From positions 13,510,001 through 13,574,000 of the forward strand of contig CATNEN010000038.1 of assembly GCA_950097015.1 (NCBI GenBank): 64,000 nt of DNA. The letters are read 5' to 3'. Numbering within the stretch: the first letter of the stretch is position 1; every line of letters begins with the position of its first letter. Below are positions 48,101 to 59,100 of this stretch, one piece after another. Both the position numbers and the translations under genes were made by a program. Below the pieces are notes generated by a model, which was given only the letters and a program-made list of their open reading frames with translations, had not been told where the DNA came from and ran no database searches. The stretch is from Macrostomum hystrix. Taxonomy: Eukaryota > Platyhelminthes > Macrostomidae.

Positions 48101-51100
48101 ATCAATCGACCACAATCTATCATCAACAATTACCAAACGCTGTCAAATGACGCTGCATTTTATAATAAAGCCTTCTATGACTAAAAATAAATTACTGAAA
48201 AATCGATCAACCTTGCTCAGTGGCCCGTGCCCGCATCTCGGCAGTTAAGGGCCTGAACAACCTGCAGAACAAGAATCGCAACTTGGCTTATCCTCAACCA
48301 GAGGGCCTGCTTGGCGACTCCATGATTAAGCACGGCAAAGATCTAGGCCACGATTCGTCCCTAGGTAAGTGGTTTGTGTTGATTTGTATCAATTTATCGT
48401 CATTAGCGATAATCAATCGTTATTAATCGTATATTCGATCGTTTTTAGTGCTTATTCACCTTTCAACAATCAGTTTTGTCTTACTTTTCTATCTTAATTT
48501 TGTAGAAGAATTCTTCAAGACAAATGCTTAATGAGATTTAATATATCAGCCAATGTGCATACAGATGGTGTCGTTGCTTTAATCACACACCCTCCCTGCT
48601 TATCGCTGGCTCAGTATCCAGCCCTTTTATGAATATCAGCCCTATTGTGGTCAGTGCGTTTGTGCCTCTTTTTTCGCTAGAGTTGTTCTGATAGCTTTCA
48701 CGCTTGGTCGCTCTTAACTCTTTCTTCTAAGCCTAGTGGGTGGATGTTATGGGTGAAAAAGTACGGTGCGCTATGCTTGTCCTGTCTTTCAGTCTCGGTG
48801 TAATTCGTTTCATTTCATAAAATTGCTTTTTTGCATCTTTGCTTTATTAGACATGCTGTGATTCTCTCTCTGCCTGCCTGCCTGCCTGTCTGTCTCTCTA
48901 CGTGCGCGCTCTTGCAGCCGGGGTCAATGTGCATTCAGATTTCAGATTAGTTGATCAAGCTGTATTCCACTTTTATCTTGGTCTGTTTATGAACTATGTT
49001 CATAGTATGTACAGTAATAACATGTATATGACATGTTTAGACTTAGCCAGAAAAGGCTATGTGACTTTGCTAACGTTTCAGTTGCAAGATAATCTTCTCC
49101 TAACTCAGGTTGTTTGCTGGCACAGAGAGGACTTTCTGAGTGACCTTCAGAAGCGAAAATATTATTCCATAACCTTGGAGGGATTCCCATATGACTTATG
49201 AAAGATAGAATCTTCCATGCTCTTTGCGGCGAATAGAGAATCTTCCGTGACCTTATGGGCAAAGAGAGTATCTTCGTGACCTTGTGGAGGAAGGGAGAGA
49301 GTTTTTCCTGACCTTGGGAGGGAGTGATGAGAAACCTTTGTGACCTTTGTGGAGGAAGGGAGAGAGATTTTCCTGACCTTGGGAGGGAGTGACGAGAAAC
49401 CTTTGTGACCTTTTAGAGAAGGGAGTGAATTATCTACTTCCATACAGGAAAAGGAAGAGAATCTTGCGTGCCTTAGATGAGAAAGATGAGATGAGTAAAG
49501 TTGAGAAAAGACATCGTTAAAAGCCTGTTATTTGATTTAACGAAGTGCTTTGACTACTTTTAAGTTCGTGTTTCTCTAACACTCCTTCAACAAGCGTTTT
49601 TACATTCTTTAAAGAGCTCCTAACTATGCAGAAGCTTGGCTGTTTGTTCGATGAAAATTCGAATGTTTATATCACTTTTGCTGTTTTAGGCCAAAATCTT
49701 TCTGTGCATGCTTTCAGGTTCTGAAGTTACGAGTACAATTTGACCTTTCCACAGTTGACTCGAAAAAATCTGCAGTCTAAAAATGAAATTTTAATATAGC
49801 CTTTTCTACAACCAAAATAGCACTATCAAAGACTTGGATAAATATTCGCTTCTTATTCCGACCATAACCGATCTGATTCTTTCACATCTGAATGATGGCA
49901 GCTCATTTTATTCACCGACTTACCATTCAGGTGCCGCTCTGGTGGAATGCGGAGACGCATACAAGCAGATGGCCGAGATCAAATACAACCTTGAGGATAG
50001 TGTTAAACAGAACTTTCTTGACCCCTTCAATAGCCTTCTGCAGCAGGACCTGAAAGAGATTAATGTGAGGGCTCTGCTCAAGGGCATTGTGGCTGGCTGT
50101 AGCAATCATTTTGTTTATTCTATATTTTAGTTTAGTAGAGCTATTGTAAAGAACTGCTGTTCAGAATGACTATCGTAGATATTAACTATTTTTAGAAGGA
50201 TTTTTTAAGAAGTTTGTAGTTTAGAAGGATTGTGAAAGAATGTTTTATTTTAGGTGGATTATCTTGGAGGATTGTACTTAAAGGGATTGCAGTAGAGGAC
50301 TGTAGTTTAAAAATTATGGTAGAGAACTGTAGTTCCGAAGGGTTATCTATTGTAGAAGACTGTAGTTTAGAATGATTATCGTGGTGGACTCTAGTTTAAA
50401 AGGATTATCGTAGAGGACAAGTTCAGATGGATTATCGTTGTATACTATAGTTCAGACTATCGAAGAAACAATAATAGTTGTCAGGTCAGCAGTTACTGCA
50501 AAGCAAGATTATCGGAATTGATCGAGTTTTATAAGTGTATTTTCGAAAGCTGCAAATGAATGGAGATATTTTTTAAGTATATTTCTATGGCAATAATGTT
50601 TCTTCTATGTTTTAAACTTTTTTTCAGCAACATAGGAAGAAGCTGGAGGGCCGCAGATTGGACTACGACTGCAAAAAGCGAAAAGGTTGGTGTGTGTTCT
50701 TTGTGAAGCTCTTAATTATTAATTATTGTATTACTGCAAGTAGTGTTAAACGGCTACTCACTCCAATGCTTCACCAGGCTCCGGCAAGCCAGTAGCGGAG
50801 ACGGAACTGCACGACGCCGAGCAGAAGTTTTCTGAAAGCAAATCACTCACCGAGAGTGCCATGGTCACATTTCTGAATTCTGATGTACGTGTTGCTACTA
50901 CTTACTAATAATCTGTGCATTTCCCCTATCTGTACACTTCCCTGATCTTGTCTACCCTCCATACTACTTCCCTGATCTTGTCTACCCTCCATACTACTTC
51001 CCTGATCTTGTCTACCCTCCGTACTACTTCCCTGATCTTGTCTACCCTCCATACTACTTCCCTGATCTTGTCTACCCTCCATACTACTTCCCTGATCTTG

Positions 51101-54100
51101 TCTACCCTCCATACTACTTCCCTGATCTTGTCTACCCTCCGTACTACTTCCCTGATCTTGTCTACCCTCCGTACTACTTCCCTGATCTTGTCTACCCTCC
51201 GTACTACTTCCCTGATCTTGTCTACCCTCCATACTACTTCCCTGATCTTGTCTACCCTCCGTACTACTTCCCTGATCTTGTCTACCCTCCGTACTACTTC
51301 CCTGATCTTGTCTACCCTCCATACTACTTCCCTGATCTTGTCTACCCTCCGTACTACTTCCCTGATCTTGTCTACCCTCCGTACTACTTCCCTGATCTTG
51401 TCTACCCTCCGTACTACTTCCCTGATCTTGTCTACCCTCCATACTACTTCCCTGATCTTGTCTACCCTCCGTACTACTTCCCTGATCTTGTCTACCCTCC
51501 GTACTACTTCCCTGATCTTGTCTACCCTCCGTACTACTTCCCTGATCTTGTCTACCCTCCGTACTACTTCCCTGATCTTGTCTACCCTCCATACTACTTC
51601 CCTCTCGTTGTCTCACTCTCTTCTACTTCCCTGCCCATGTCTACCCCCTTTATGTCTACCCCATGTCTATCCCCTCTATACTACTTCACTGCCTATGTCT
51701 TCCCTCTATACCTAGCCATCTATTCCCCATTCGGCAGACTGAGCAAGTGAGCGCATTTTGTGAATTGGTGAGCGCTGAGCTGGCCTATCACCAGGAGGCC
51801 GCTCGGATACTGTCCGACCTTCAGCGCCGACTAGAAGAGAAGTGAGTCGGTGTCAGTTGCGGCTGGCGGTGTATTTCTAGTTTATAATTCTGAATTGTTA
51901 CGACCCAAGAGTGGCTTTGTGGCTGGTCGTGCTATTGACTCCCTTGAGGGCCTACCCCCAAGGCACAGTGAGTGTTTAACTGCCTGACGATGAGAAGGGC
52001 AGATGTACACACCTGTGTGAGTGTGCTACCGCTGGGTCGGGTCAACTTTCGTCAATTTATTATGTAGTTCCTACTGGCCTCTATTGTTAACCGGTTAGTG
52101 AATCGTTTTTTGTCATTGTGAAGAAAAGTTTTAGTCACCAGAGAAGCGATTGAGTCACTAGATAAGCGTTTGAGTCGCTAGATAAGCATTTGAGTCACTA
52201 GATAAGCATTCGATTCACTAGATAAGCATTCGAGTCACTAGAGAAGCGATTGAGTCACCAGAGAAGCGTTTGGTCATTACAGAAGCGTTTGAGGCATTAT
52301 AGAAGCGTTTGAGGCATTATAGAAGCGTTTGAGTCATTAGTCAAGCGATTGAGTCACTAGAGAAGCGATTGAGTCACTAGAGAAGCGTTTGGTCATTATA
52401 GAAGCGTTTGAGGCATTATAGAAGCGTTTGAGTCATTAGAGAAGCGTTTGAGTCATTAGAGAAGCGATTGAGTCACTAGAGAAGCGTTTGGTCATTATAG
52501 AAGCGTTTGAGGCATTATAGAAGCGTTTGAGTCATTAGAGAAGCGATTGAGTCCTTAGAGAAGCGATTGAGTCACTAGAGAAGCGTTTGTTCATTATAGA
52601 AGCGTTTGAGTCATTAGAGAAGTGTTTGGTCATTAGAGAAACGGCTGAGGGGTTAAAGAAGCGGTTAGGGGGGCTGCTCATTGGTAAATATGCAGCGTCA
52701 GCATCAAATGTGCCCAGTCGATTTAGTCAATCCTATCACTTTCGTCTCCAATAACCCAGACGCTCGGAGGCAGCCAGCAAGCCGCGGACAGAGCGGCTTT
52801 CTGGCAGCCGCTCAGCGCTATCTGGTGCCACGGGCATTCGCGCCTCCTCGGATTCCTGGAGAGCTGACGATGAGGCCGACGGCAGCGGCGCAGTTGCCGG
52901 GGGTGGCGGCGGCAGCAGCGGTGGCGGCAGCAGCGGTGGCGGTGGCGGTGGCGGCGGCAGTGGCGGGGGCAGTAGCGGGCCGACAATCAGCATTAAGCCG
53001 AGGCACCAGTGTGAGTTTGCATGAGCTATGGATGGATAGATACATACAGATTACATTGGGTCACATTTGCAGCTAGTGGTACAGTCGCAGCTGTTGCGGC
53101 TAGTTCAGTCCATGGACTTAGAAGGCCGTCGCACCTATCGAAGTTTCTATCCCAACTATAGCTGGTACCCATTTTACAGCTAGGTGAACTGAAGCACTAG
53201 AGAATTAAATATTTTGCTTAAGCACAGATTGTTTCCCTTGGGCTGAATCGAACTCCCGACCTCTCGGTTAGGAAGTCCGAAGCTCTAACCACAGGGCTGT
53301 GATCGAACTCCCGACCTCTCGGTTAGGAACCATTAATCACTGGGCAATTAGCTTTGGAAAGCTCGTATTACATATTATTATCATTCCAACGATAGCCATA
53401 ATCGTTAAAAGCCCCAGTTCTAGATTTCTTAGTCCAATTGCCACTTGACGATTTCGATTCGAAGATTGTTCTGATGTCTTCGTCTCACAGTAGTTTCAGT
53501 CTCACATATAAATACGGAAGTAAGAGAAGTGACCGATTTATTTGTTTTAAATTTCTTACAGCCACATATTGTAAGTGAGGCGAATAAGCCTTTGATTAAA
53601 TATCCAGCTGAAAAATTTCATTACGCTCTTAGCATCGTTTCGCAGTAAAAATTCTGTTGCTATACTACTTTAACTAATAAAATAATGTTCTTACACTATT
53701 TCACTAGATTCGTTGAAAAAAAATACGCGTTAACTTCTTTACTGTTATTTTTCAAATCAAATATTTGAGTTCTCCAATAGCATGCATTTTGCAACGCATT
53801 GCATTTTATGGCATTTCTTGCATGAAAAGCACTAGAGCCGAAACAAGCAAATCTGTTCTGTTCCGAAACAAGCAAGCCAATAATTAACGAACTAAAAGTA
53901 ACGCTCGTTATTTATCATCACTAACGCAGCAACAAAATCGGCCACGCCAACCTGCCGGGCTCTGTTCGCCTTCACCGCCGACAACAGCACCGAGCTGGCC
54001 TTCGAGGAGGGCGACGTCATACAGCTGGTGGCCCGGGTGGACGACAACTGGTACGAGGGTGAGCTGAAGGGCAAGCGCGGCTTCTTCCCCGTTAATTATG

Positions 54101-54129
54101 TGGACGTGATTGTGCCGCTGCCTGAGTGA
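45184..54129 (+). CDS. SH3GL: Endophilin-A (N-BAR and SH3), 10 exons
   Basis: Exons: 45184-45228, 46922-46990, 47074-47146, 48221-48364, 49931-50064, 50628-50685, 50778-50884, 51738-51841, 52760-53010, 53930-54129. They total 1185 nt (394 aa; vertebrate about 350-370) with all phases consistent. Endophilin binds and curves membranes and recruits dynamin and synaptojanin during clathrin-mediated and synaptic endocytosis. MSFAGFKKQLNKANQ is the amphipathic helix 0. The BAR domain covers exons 2-8 (LGDSMIKHGKDLG, ECGDAYKQMAEIKYNLEDSV, KQNFLDPFNSLLQQDLKEI, HRKKLEGRRLDYDCKKRK). The linker exon has EKRSEAASKP, then a Ser-rich and a Gly/Ser-rich segment. The SH3 domain is CRALFAFTADNSTELAFEEG ... 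WYEGELKGKRGFFPVNYVDV. The linker acceptor at 52759 was chosen because it restores phase and the KR.EA...P motif. Confidence 0.94.
46034..46446 (+). repeat. Repeated tcggatctac motif with terminal hairpin, endophilin intron 1
   Basis: tcggatctac occurs at 46041-46050, 46242-46251 and 46409-46418, each preceded by actca or actct. The third copy faces an inverted partner: ctcatcggatctac (46405-46418) and gtagatctgatgag (46432-46445). These pair over 14 positions, one a G-U in RNA, with a 13-base loop. The rest of the 1.7 kb intron is AT-rich with nothing else recognised. Confidence 0.7.
47236..48127 (+). repeat. 21-bp tandem repeat, endophilin intron 3
   Basis: About 42 units of 21 bp (accacaatctatcatcaatcg) vary as aatgg, aatcg and gatca. 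The 3' half, from about 47708, is nearly perfect. As 21 is a multiple of 3, several frames remain open on both strands with 7-residue repeats. These sit inside an intron and are not credible proteins. Confidence 0.95.
48365..49930 (+). other. Endophilin intron 4
   Basis: 1.57 kb, AT-rich. It holds a short ctgc run near 48880 and, at 49200-49440, two copies of a segment of about 64 bp with ggaggaagggagagag, cctgaccttgggagggagtg and gagaaacctttgtgacc. No other feature was seen. Confidence 0.6.
50130..50460 (+). repeat. Degenerate repeat, endophilin intron 5
   Basis: Irregular units resemble gattatcgtagaggactgta followed by gtttagaag, with unit lengths of about 28-35 bp and heavy divergence. 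Confidence 0.6.
50929..51600 (+). repeat. 30-bp tandem repeat, endophilin intron 7
   Basis: About 22 units of exactly 30 bp (ttccctgatcttgtctaccc, tccgtactac) are identical except for one A/G position (ccatactac or ccgtactac). The array fills most of the intron 50885-51737. Confidence 0.97.
51939..52030 (+). repeat. SINE family A fragment
   Basis: It matches the body of family A: ggcacagtgagtgtttaact, gcctgacgatgagaagggca, gatgtacacacctgtgtgag. The tRNA head and tail are absent. Confidence 0.75.
52125..52665 (+). repeat. 20-bp tandem repeat, endophilin intron 8
   Basis: About 27 units of 19-20 bp (gaagcgtttgagtcattaga) with the variants gcgattgagtcac, ggtcattata and gaggcattat. A block of several units appears repeated within the array. 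Confidence 0.92.
53070..53345 (-). repeat. SINE family B copy with doubled head, endophilin intron 9
   Basis: On the minus strand two tRNA-like B-box segments occur in tandem. On the plus strand atcgaactcccgacctctcg followed by gttagga appears at about 53248 and again at about 53302. The body with agtgcttcagttcacctagc and the agtccatggac palindrome half lies beyond. The rest of the intron to 53929 is AT-rich. Confidence 0.65.
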
Positions 54130-54247
54130 GCTAATTCCACCCACTGGACTATTAAGGATATTTCTGCGGTCGATATTTTTATTTCTTCCTTTTCTGTTTA
54201 TCTGTTTCTTTAGAGTTTTTCTACTGTGTGACAGATTCGAAAGTTTA

Positions 54248-54515
54248 ATCGCATAAATCCCTAAGGATTCCCTAAAATCCCTAAGGATTCCCTAGAATCC
54301 CTAAGGATTCCCTAGAATCCCTAAGGATTCCCTAGAATCCCTAAGGATTCCCTAGAATCCCTAAGGATTCCCTAGAATCCCTAAGGATTCCTTAGAATCC
54401 CTAAGGATTCCCTCGAATCCCTAAGGATTCTCCAGAATCCCTAAGGATCCCTTAGAATCCCAAAAGATTCCCTAGAATCCCTAACAATCCCAAAGGATTC
54501 TCTAATCTATAATCC
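54248..54515 (+). repeat. 20-bp tandem repeat in the endophilin 3' flank
   Basis: About 13 units (ttccctagaatccctaagga). It starts about 120 nt after the stop and ends before the AATAAA at 54550, so it is probably transcribed as part of the 3'UTR. Confidence 0.92.
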
Positions 54516-54549
54516 AAAATCAATCCATATTCCAACTTTTCCCATCTTA

Positions 54550-54555
54550 AATAAA
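54550..54555 (+). terminator. Polyadenylation signal of endophilin
   Basis: AATAAA lies about 420 nt downstream of the endophilin stop and beyond the 20-bp array. Confidence 0.55.
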
Positions 54556-56174
54556 GCGAACTAAATCTGTCATTTGGTTGCTATTTTTAGTCGGCCTGCT
54601 TCTAACATTCATTAATCTATTAGCTGTGAAATGTCTGTAAGCTAATTATGGAGTAATGCTGAATTCGCAGCTAATGCACTCTAGATTCAATTTTATTACA
54701 TTTTATGCTAGAATAGCTCTTTTTTGCTGCAAGCACAACAGTTGAAAATTCGTCGCTATTTACATTTATTAAGGAGTCTATAAGGCTAATAGAACCTTTG
54801 ACCCCAGTTATAAAGCTATTCAAAGTTATCTGTCACTTTTATAACAAATTATAAAATTATAAGTGTCATTTTCTTATTCAATAAATATTAATAGTTGCAG
54901 TTTTTATAATATTTTTGTTATTTTTGTTATAATCTCACAGGCTAGAAACATTTTTTCTTGTTGTGCACAATTGTTTTTAAAACTTTATTTGGTACGCTAA
55001 TTTATATTGCAATAGCATATTTTTTGACAATGTTTAATTTTTCGCCTCTGGGGCCTCTTATACGAGTAGAGTGTCAAAGTTTCATTTTCAAAAGTGCTTC
55101 AATAAAAAATTGTTTTAAGGCCACTTTTTACCGTGCATCGCCAGTCTTTATTCCGAATTTTATATCATTTTCTCACTTTCTTGCTATACTACTGACCTGA
55201 CGTCTGAGTAGCAAGTAAAGCGTATTGAAACATTTTTGATAATGCATTACTTGTTAGTGTACACCAGATTTGGAACCTGCTGAATTACATAAACCACTGT
55301 TTTTCGTTGCTAAATTGTTCTGTTGACATCGTTTATTAAATATGCTTGCAGCACGCAAAGAGGAACGAATTATATACGATGATTGGCTACTAATATTATT
55401 ATATTGAATCAAATGGGCCTTATTTGTTTATTAAATTCTCGAGTACAACTAACTAGAAATTTTTTAATATTCTTGAGTCCAACTCTGTTTAGGCTTCTAT
55501 TAATCGCATGCTTCTAATTACTTTTCAATTCTATATCATTGATAAACCAATTCATGACATAGTTAGAATGTTTACCTTACCTGATCATAAAGGTCAAGTC
55601 ACGTTTACCTGACAAAATAAAAAATGTTTTTACCTCACCTCATTAAACAGGTTAGGATAATCTAATTACATGTTTTAGCTGACCCAATTAAACAGATTTA
55701 GCCAGACTTTATTACTCAGGTTTTACCTCTAAGAACAGATATAGTGGAGAAATTTTATAGAACTTGATAATTTCGTTCATAAGCATCCTCCATTGTTACG
55801 ATATTTGTATTTGTTTGCTAAGTTTCATTGTTTGTTTGATTTAGCTTGAGTGTTTCTGTTGTTTTAAATTTAAACTTTACAGCGGCAATTATTGTTTAGC
55901 CTTGCTGCCAGAGGCGGTCAAACACTGTCTGCCAAATTCATTCGTGTGAGTTTTTATTAACTTCTCATTCCGTTTCTATGCTCCTATCTTCTCTAATATT
56001 ATCCAACCGTAAACTGGAGTTTTTATGTCTTCTCTAGAAGCTACACATAAATATACTTTTTGTTCTAGCAGTATAAGTAGGACATGCTAGTTCTTCATCT
56101 TGGCTACTGTAAGTTTCTGTAATTGTAATTGTGTTTAAAAATTTATTTTCCAGCATCAACCAGCCAGTCAAGTC
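54556..56174. other. Spacer between endophilin and HSD17B4
   Basis: AT-rich, no gene recognised. An acceptor-like tattttccag ends at 56153, 21 nt before the HSD17B4 ATG, suggesting a 5'UTR intron or trans-splice site. Confidence 0.5.
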
Positions 56175-59100
56175 ATGTCCAATCGCTACTCGAGCCTCTC
56201 CAATTGTTCAGCGGAGAGTGATCAACAGCAACAGATTAGGTTCGACAATCGCGTTGCCATAGTAACAGGCGCCGGCGCAGGCCTTGGCCGTCAGTACGCT
56301 CTGTACTTCGCCGCCAGAGGCGCCAGTGTTGTAGTGAACGATCTCGGCGGCGGCATTCATGGTGGCGACGGCGGCGACAGTCGACCAGCTGATCTCGTGG
56401 TGCGAGAGATTTTAGAGGCTGGAGGAAAAGCCGTGGCCAACTACAGCTCCGTGGAGGATGGCGAAGCAGTGGTTAAGACAGCTATTGATCGGTGCGAGTG
56501 TGCCCAATTAATAATAATAATAATAATTGCAGGAGGACTGCGGGCAATGGCACATCATTTGGTGACACAGCCAACGAGGAGGCAACTCTGCCCATTTCGC
56601 TGACTCTGAGCACACACGCACACATACTGAAAGCAGGCATACGCTGACACAGGTGTGTACATCTGCCCTGACTTTCTTATCATCAGGCAGTGTACACTCT
56701 CACTGTGCCTTGAAGGTTGGGCCTCAAGGGCGTGAATTGCACGACAAGCCCCCAAGCGTTCTCTTCGCGGCTGCGCCCCAAATAAATGTAACGCGGAATC
56801 AAGCTCAGGGACATTGGCGCGTGAGGCAAACGTGTTAACCGCTCTGCCACTCACCTATTGTGCCCATTAAGTCTGCTTTGGTTTTAATGCTCCTTTGAAG
56901 TTATTGAATATGTCAAGTATTTGGTCATTTTACCAAATTTGAAGTATTTTGGGTTGGTCATTATCACCATTAGATCAGGTCATTTGGGTTGGTCATTATC
57001 CCCATTCAATCAGGTCATTTGGGTTGGTCATTATCATTGAATTCGATCCGCAGCTTCGGCCGAGTTGACATCCTGGTCAATAATGCCGGAATCCTGCGTG
57101 ACAAATCCGTGCAGAACATGACTGACCAGGACTGGGATTTGGTTCATCGGGTCCACCTGCGCGGCAGCTTTCTTGTCACAAGGGCGGCCTGGCCGCACAT
57201 GCGTCGCCAGAAATTCGGCCGTGTCATTATGACGTCATCGGCAGCCGGAATCTATGGCAATTTCGGCCAGACCAATTACAGCGCAGCCAAGCTAGGCTTG
57301 CTAGGCTTGTCAAACACCTTGGCTTTAGAGGGCCGCAAATACGGCATCCTTTGCAACACCATCGCCCCCATCGCTGGCTCACGCCTAACAGAGTCTGTCA
57401 TGCCAGCTGACCTGCTTGAGCAGCTCAAACCCGAGTACGTGGCTCCCCTAGTGCTGTACCTGTGCCACGAGACCTGCGCGGAGACTGGCGGCCTGTTTGA
57501 AGTTGGCGCCGGTTGGATTGGCAAGCTCCGATGGGAGCGAACTAAGGGGGCCATTGTGCGTCAGGCTGGTAGAGCTTCGACACCGGAGTGCGTCAGAGAC
57601 AACTGGGCCAAGATCTGCGACTTTGCGGTGAGCCAGTGGGAGTCAGTCCTTGACTGAGTGACTGCAGACTGCCAATTCCCGCCTTTTAATTGGTGATTTT
57701 CGAGAATGTTTTAGCCTTGCGTGGAGTTTGTAGCCTTGTGTGGAGTTTGTAGCCTTGCGTGGAGTTTGTAGCCTTGTGTGGAGTTTGTAGCCTTGTGTGG
57801 AGTTTGTAGCCTTGCGTGGAGTTTGTAGCCTTGTGTGGAGTTTGTAGCCTTGTGTGGAGTTTGTAGCCTTGTGTGGAGTTTGTAGCCTTGTGTGGAGTTT
57901 GTAGCCTTGTGTGAAGTTTGTAGCCTTGTGTAGAGTTTGTAGCCTTGTGTGGAGTTTGTAGCCTTGTGTGGAGTTTGTAGCCTTGTGTGGAATTTGTAGC
58001 CTTGTGTGGAGTTTGTAGCCTTGTGTGGAGTTTGTAGCCTTGTGTGGAGTTTGTAGCCTTGTGTGGAGTTTGTAGCCTTGTGTGGAGTTTGTAGCCTTGT
58101 GTGGAGTTTGTAGCCTTGTGTGGAGTTTGTAGCCTTGTGTGGAGTTTGTAGCCTTGTGTGGAGTTTGTAGCCTTGTGTGAAGTTTGTAGCCTTGTGTGGA
58201 GTTTGTAGCCTTGTGTGGAGTTTGTAGCCTTGTGTAGAGTTTGTAGCCTTGTGTGAAGTTTGTAGCCTTGTGTAGAGTTTGTAGCCTTGTGTGGAGTTTG
58301 TAGCCTTGTGTGGAGTTTGTAGCCTTGTGTGGAGTTTGTAGCCTTGTGTAGAGTTTGTAGCCTTGTGTGAAGTTTGTAGCCTTGTGTAGAGTTTGTAGCC
58401 TTGTGTGGAGTTTGTAGCCTTGTGTGGAATTTGTAGCCTTGTGTGGAGTTTGTAGCCTTGTGTGGAGTTTGTAGCCTTGTGTGGAGTTTGTAGCCTTGTG
58501 TGGAGTTTGTAGCCTTGTGTGGAGTTTGTAGCCTTGTGTGGAGTTTGTAGCCTTGTGTGGAGTTTGTAGCCTTGTGTGGAGTTTGTAGCCTTGTGTGGAG
58601 TTTGTAGCCTTGTGTGAAGTTTGTAGCCTTGTGTGGAGTTTGTAGCCTTGTGTGAAGTTTGTAGCCTTGTGTAGAGTTTGTAGCCTTGTGTGGAGTTTGT
58701 AGCCTTGTGTGGAGTTTGTAGCCTTGTGTGGAGTTTGTAGCCTTGTGTGGAGTTTGTAGCCTTGTGTGGAGTTTGTAGCCTTGTGTGGAGTTTGTAGCCT
58801 TGTGTGGAGTTTGTAGCCTTGTGTGGAGTTTGTAGCCTTGTGTAGAGTTTGTAGCCTTGTGTGGAGTTTGTAGCCTTGTGTGGAGTTTGTAGCCTTGTGT
58901 GGAATTTGTAGCCTTGTGTAGAGTTTGTAGCCTTGTGTGGAGTTTGTAGCCTTGTGTGGAGTTTGTAGCCTTGTGTGGAGTTTGTAGCCTTGTGTGGAGT
59001 TTGTAGCCTTGTGTGAAGTTTGTAGCCTTGTGTAGAGTTTGTAGCCTTGTGTGGAGTTTGTAGCCTTGTGTGGAGTTTGTAGCCTTGTGTGGAATTTGTA

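Noticed and set aside
47147-48248. Frames of 315-358 aa on both strands with 7-residue repeats
   Set aside because: They derive from the 21-bp array of endophilin intron 3; a unit divisible by 3 keeps frames open without selection.
50843-51715. 257-aa and 266-aa repeat frames
   Set aside because: They derive from the 30-bp array in endophilin intron 7.
52681-53076. Poly-Ala frame VAAAAAVAAAAVAVAVAAA as the endophilin linker
   Set aside because: The frame entered from the phase of exon 51738-51841 through the acceptor at 52759 gives the EKRSEAASKP and Gly/Ser reading and joins the SH3 exon in phase; the Ala frame does not.
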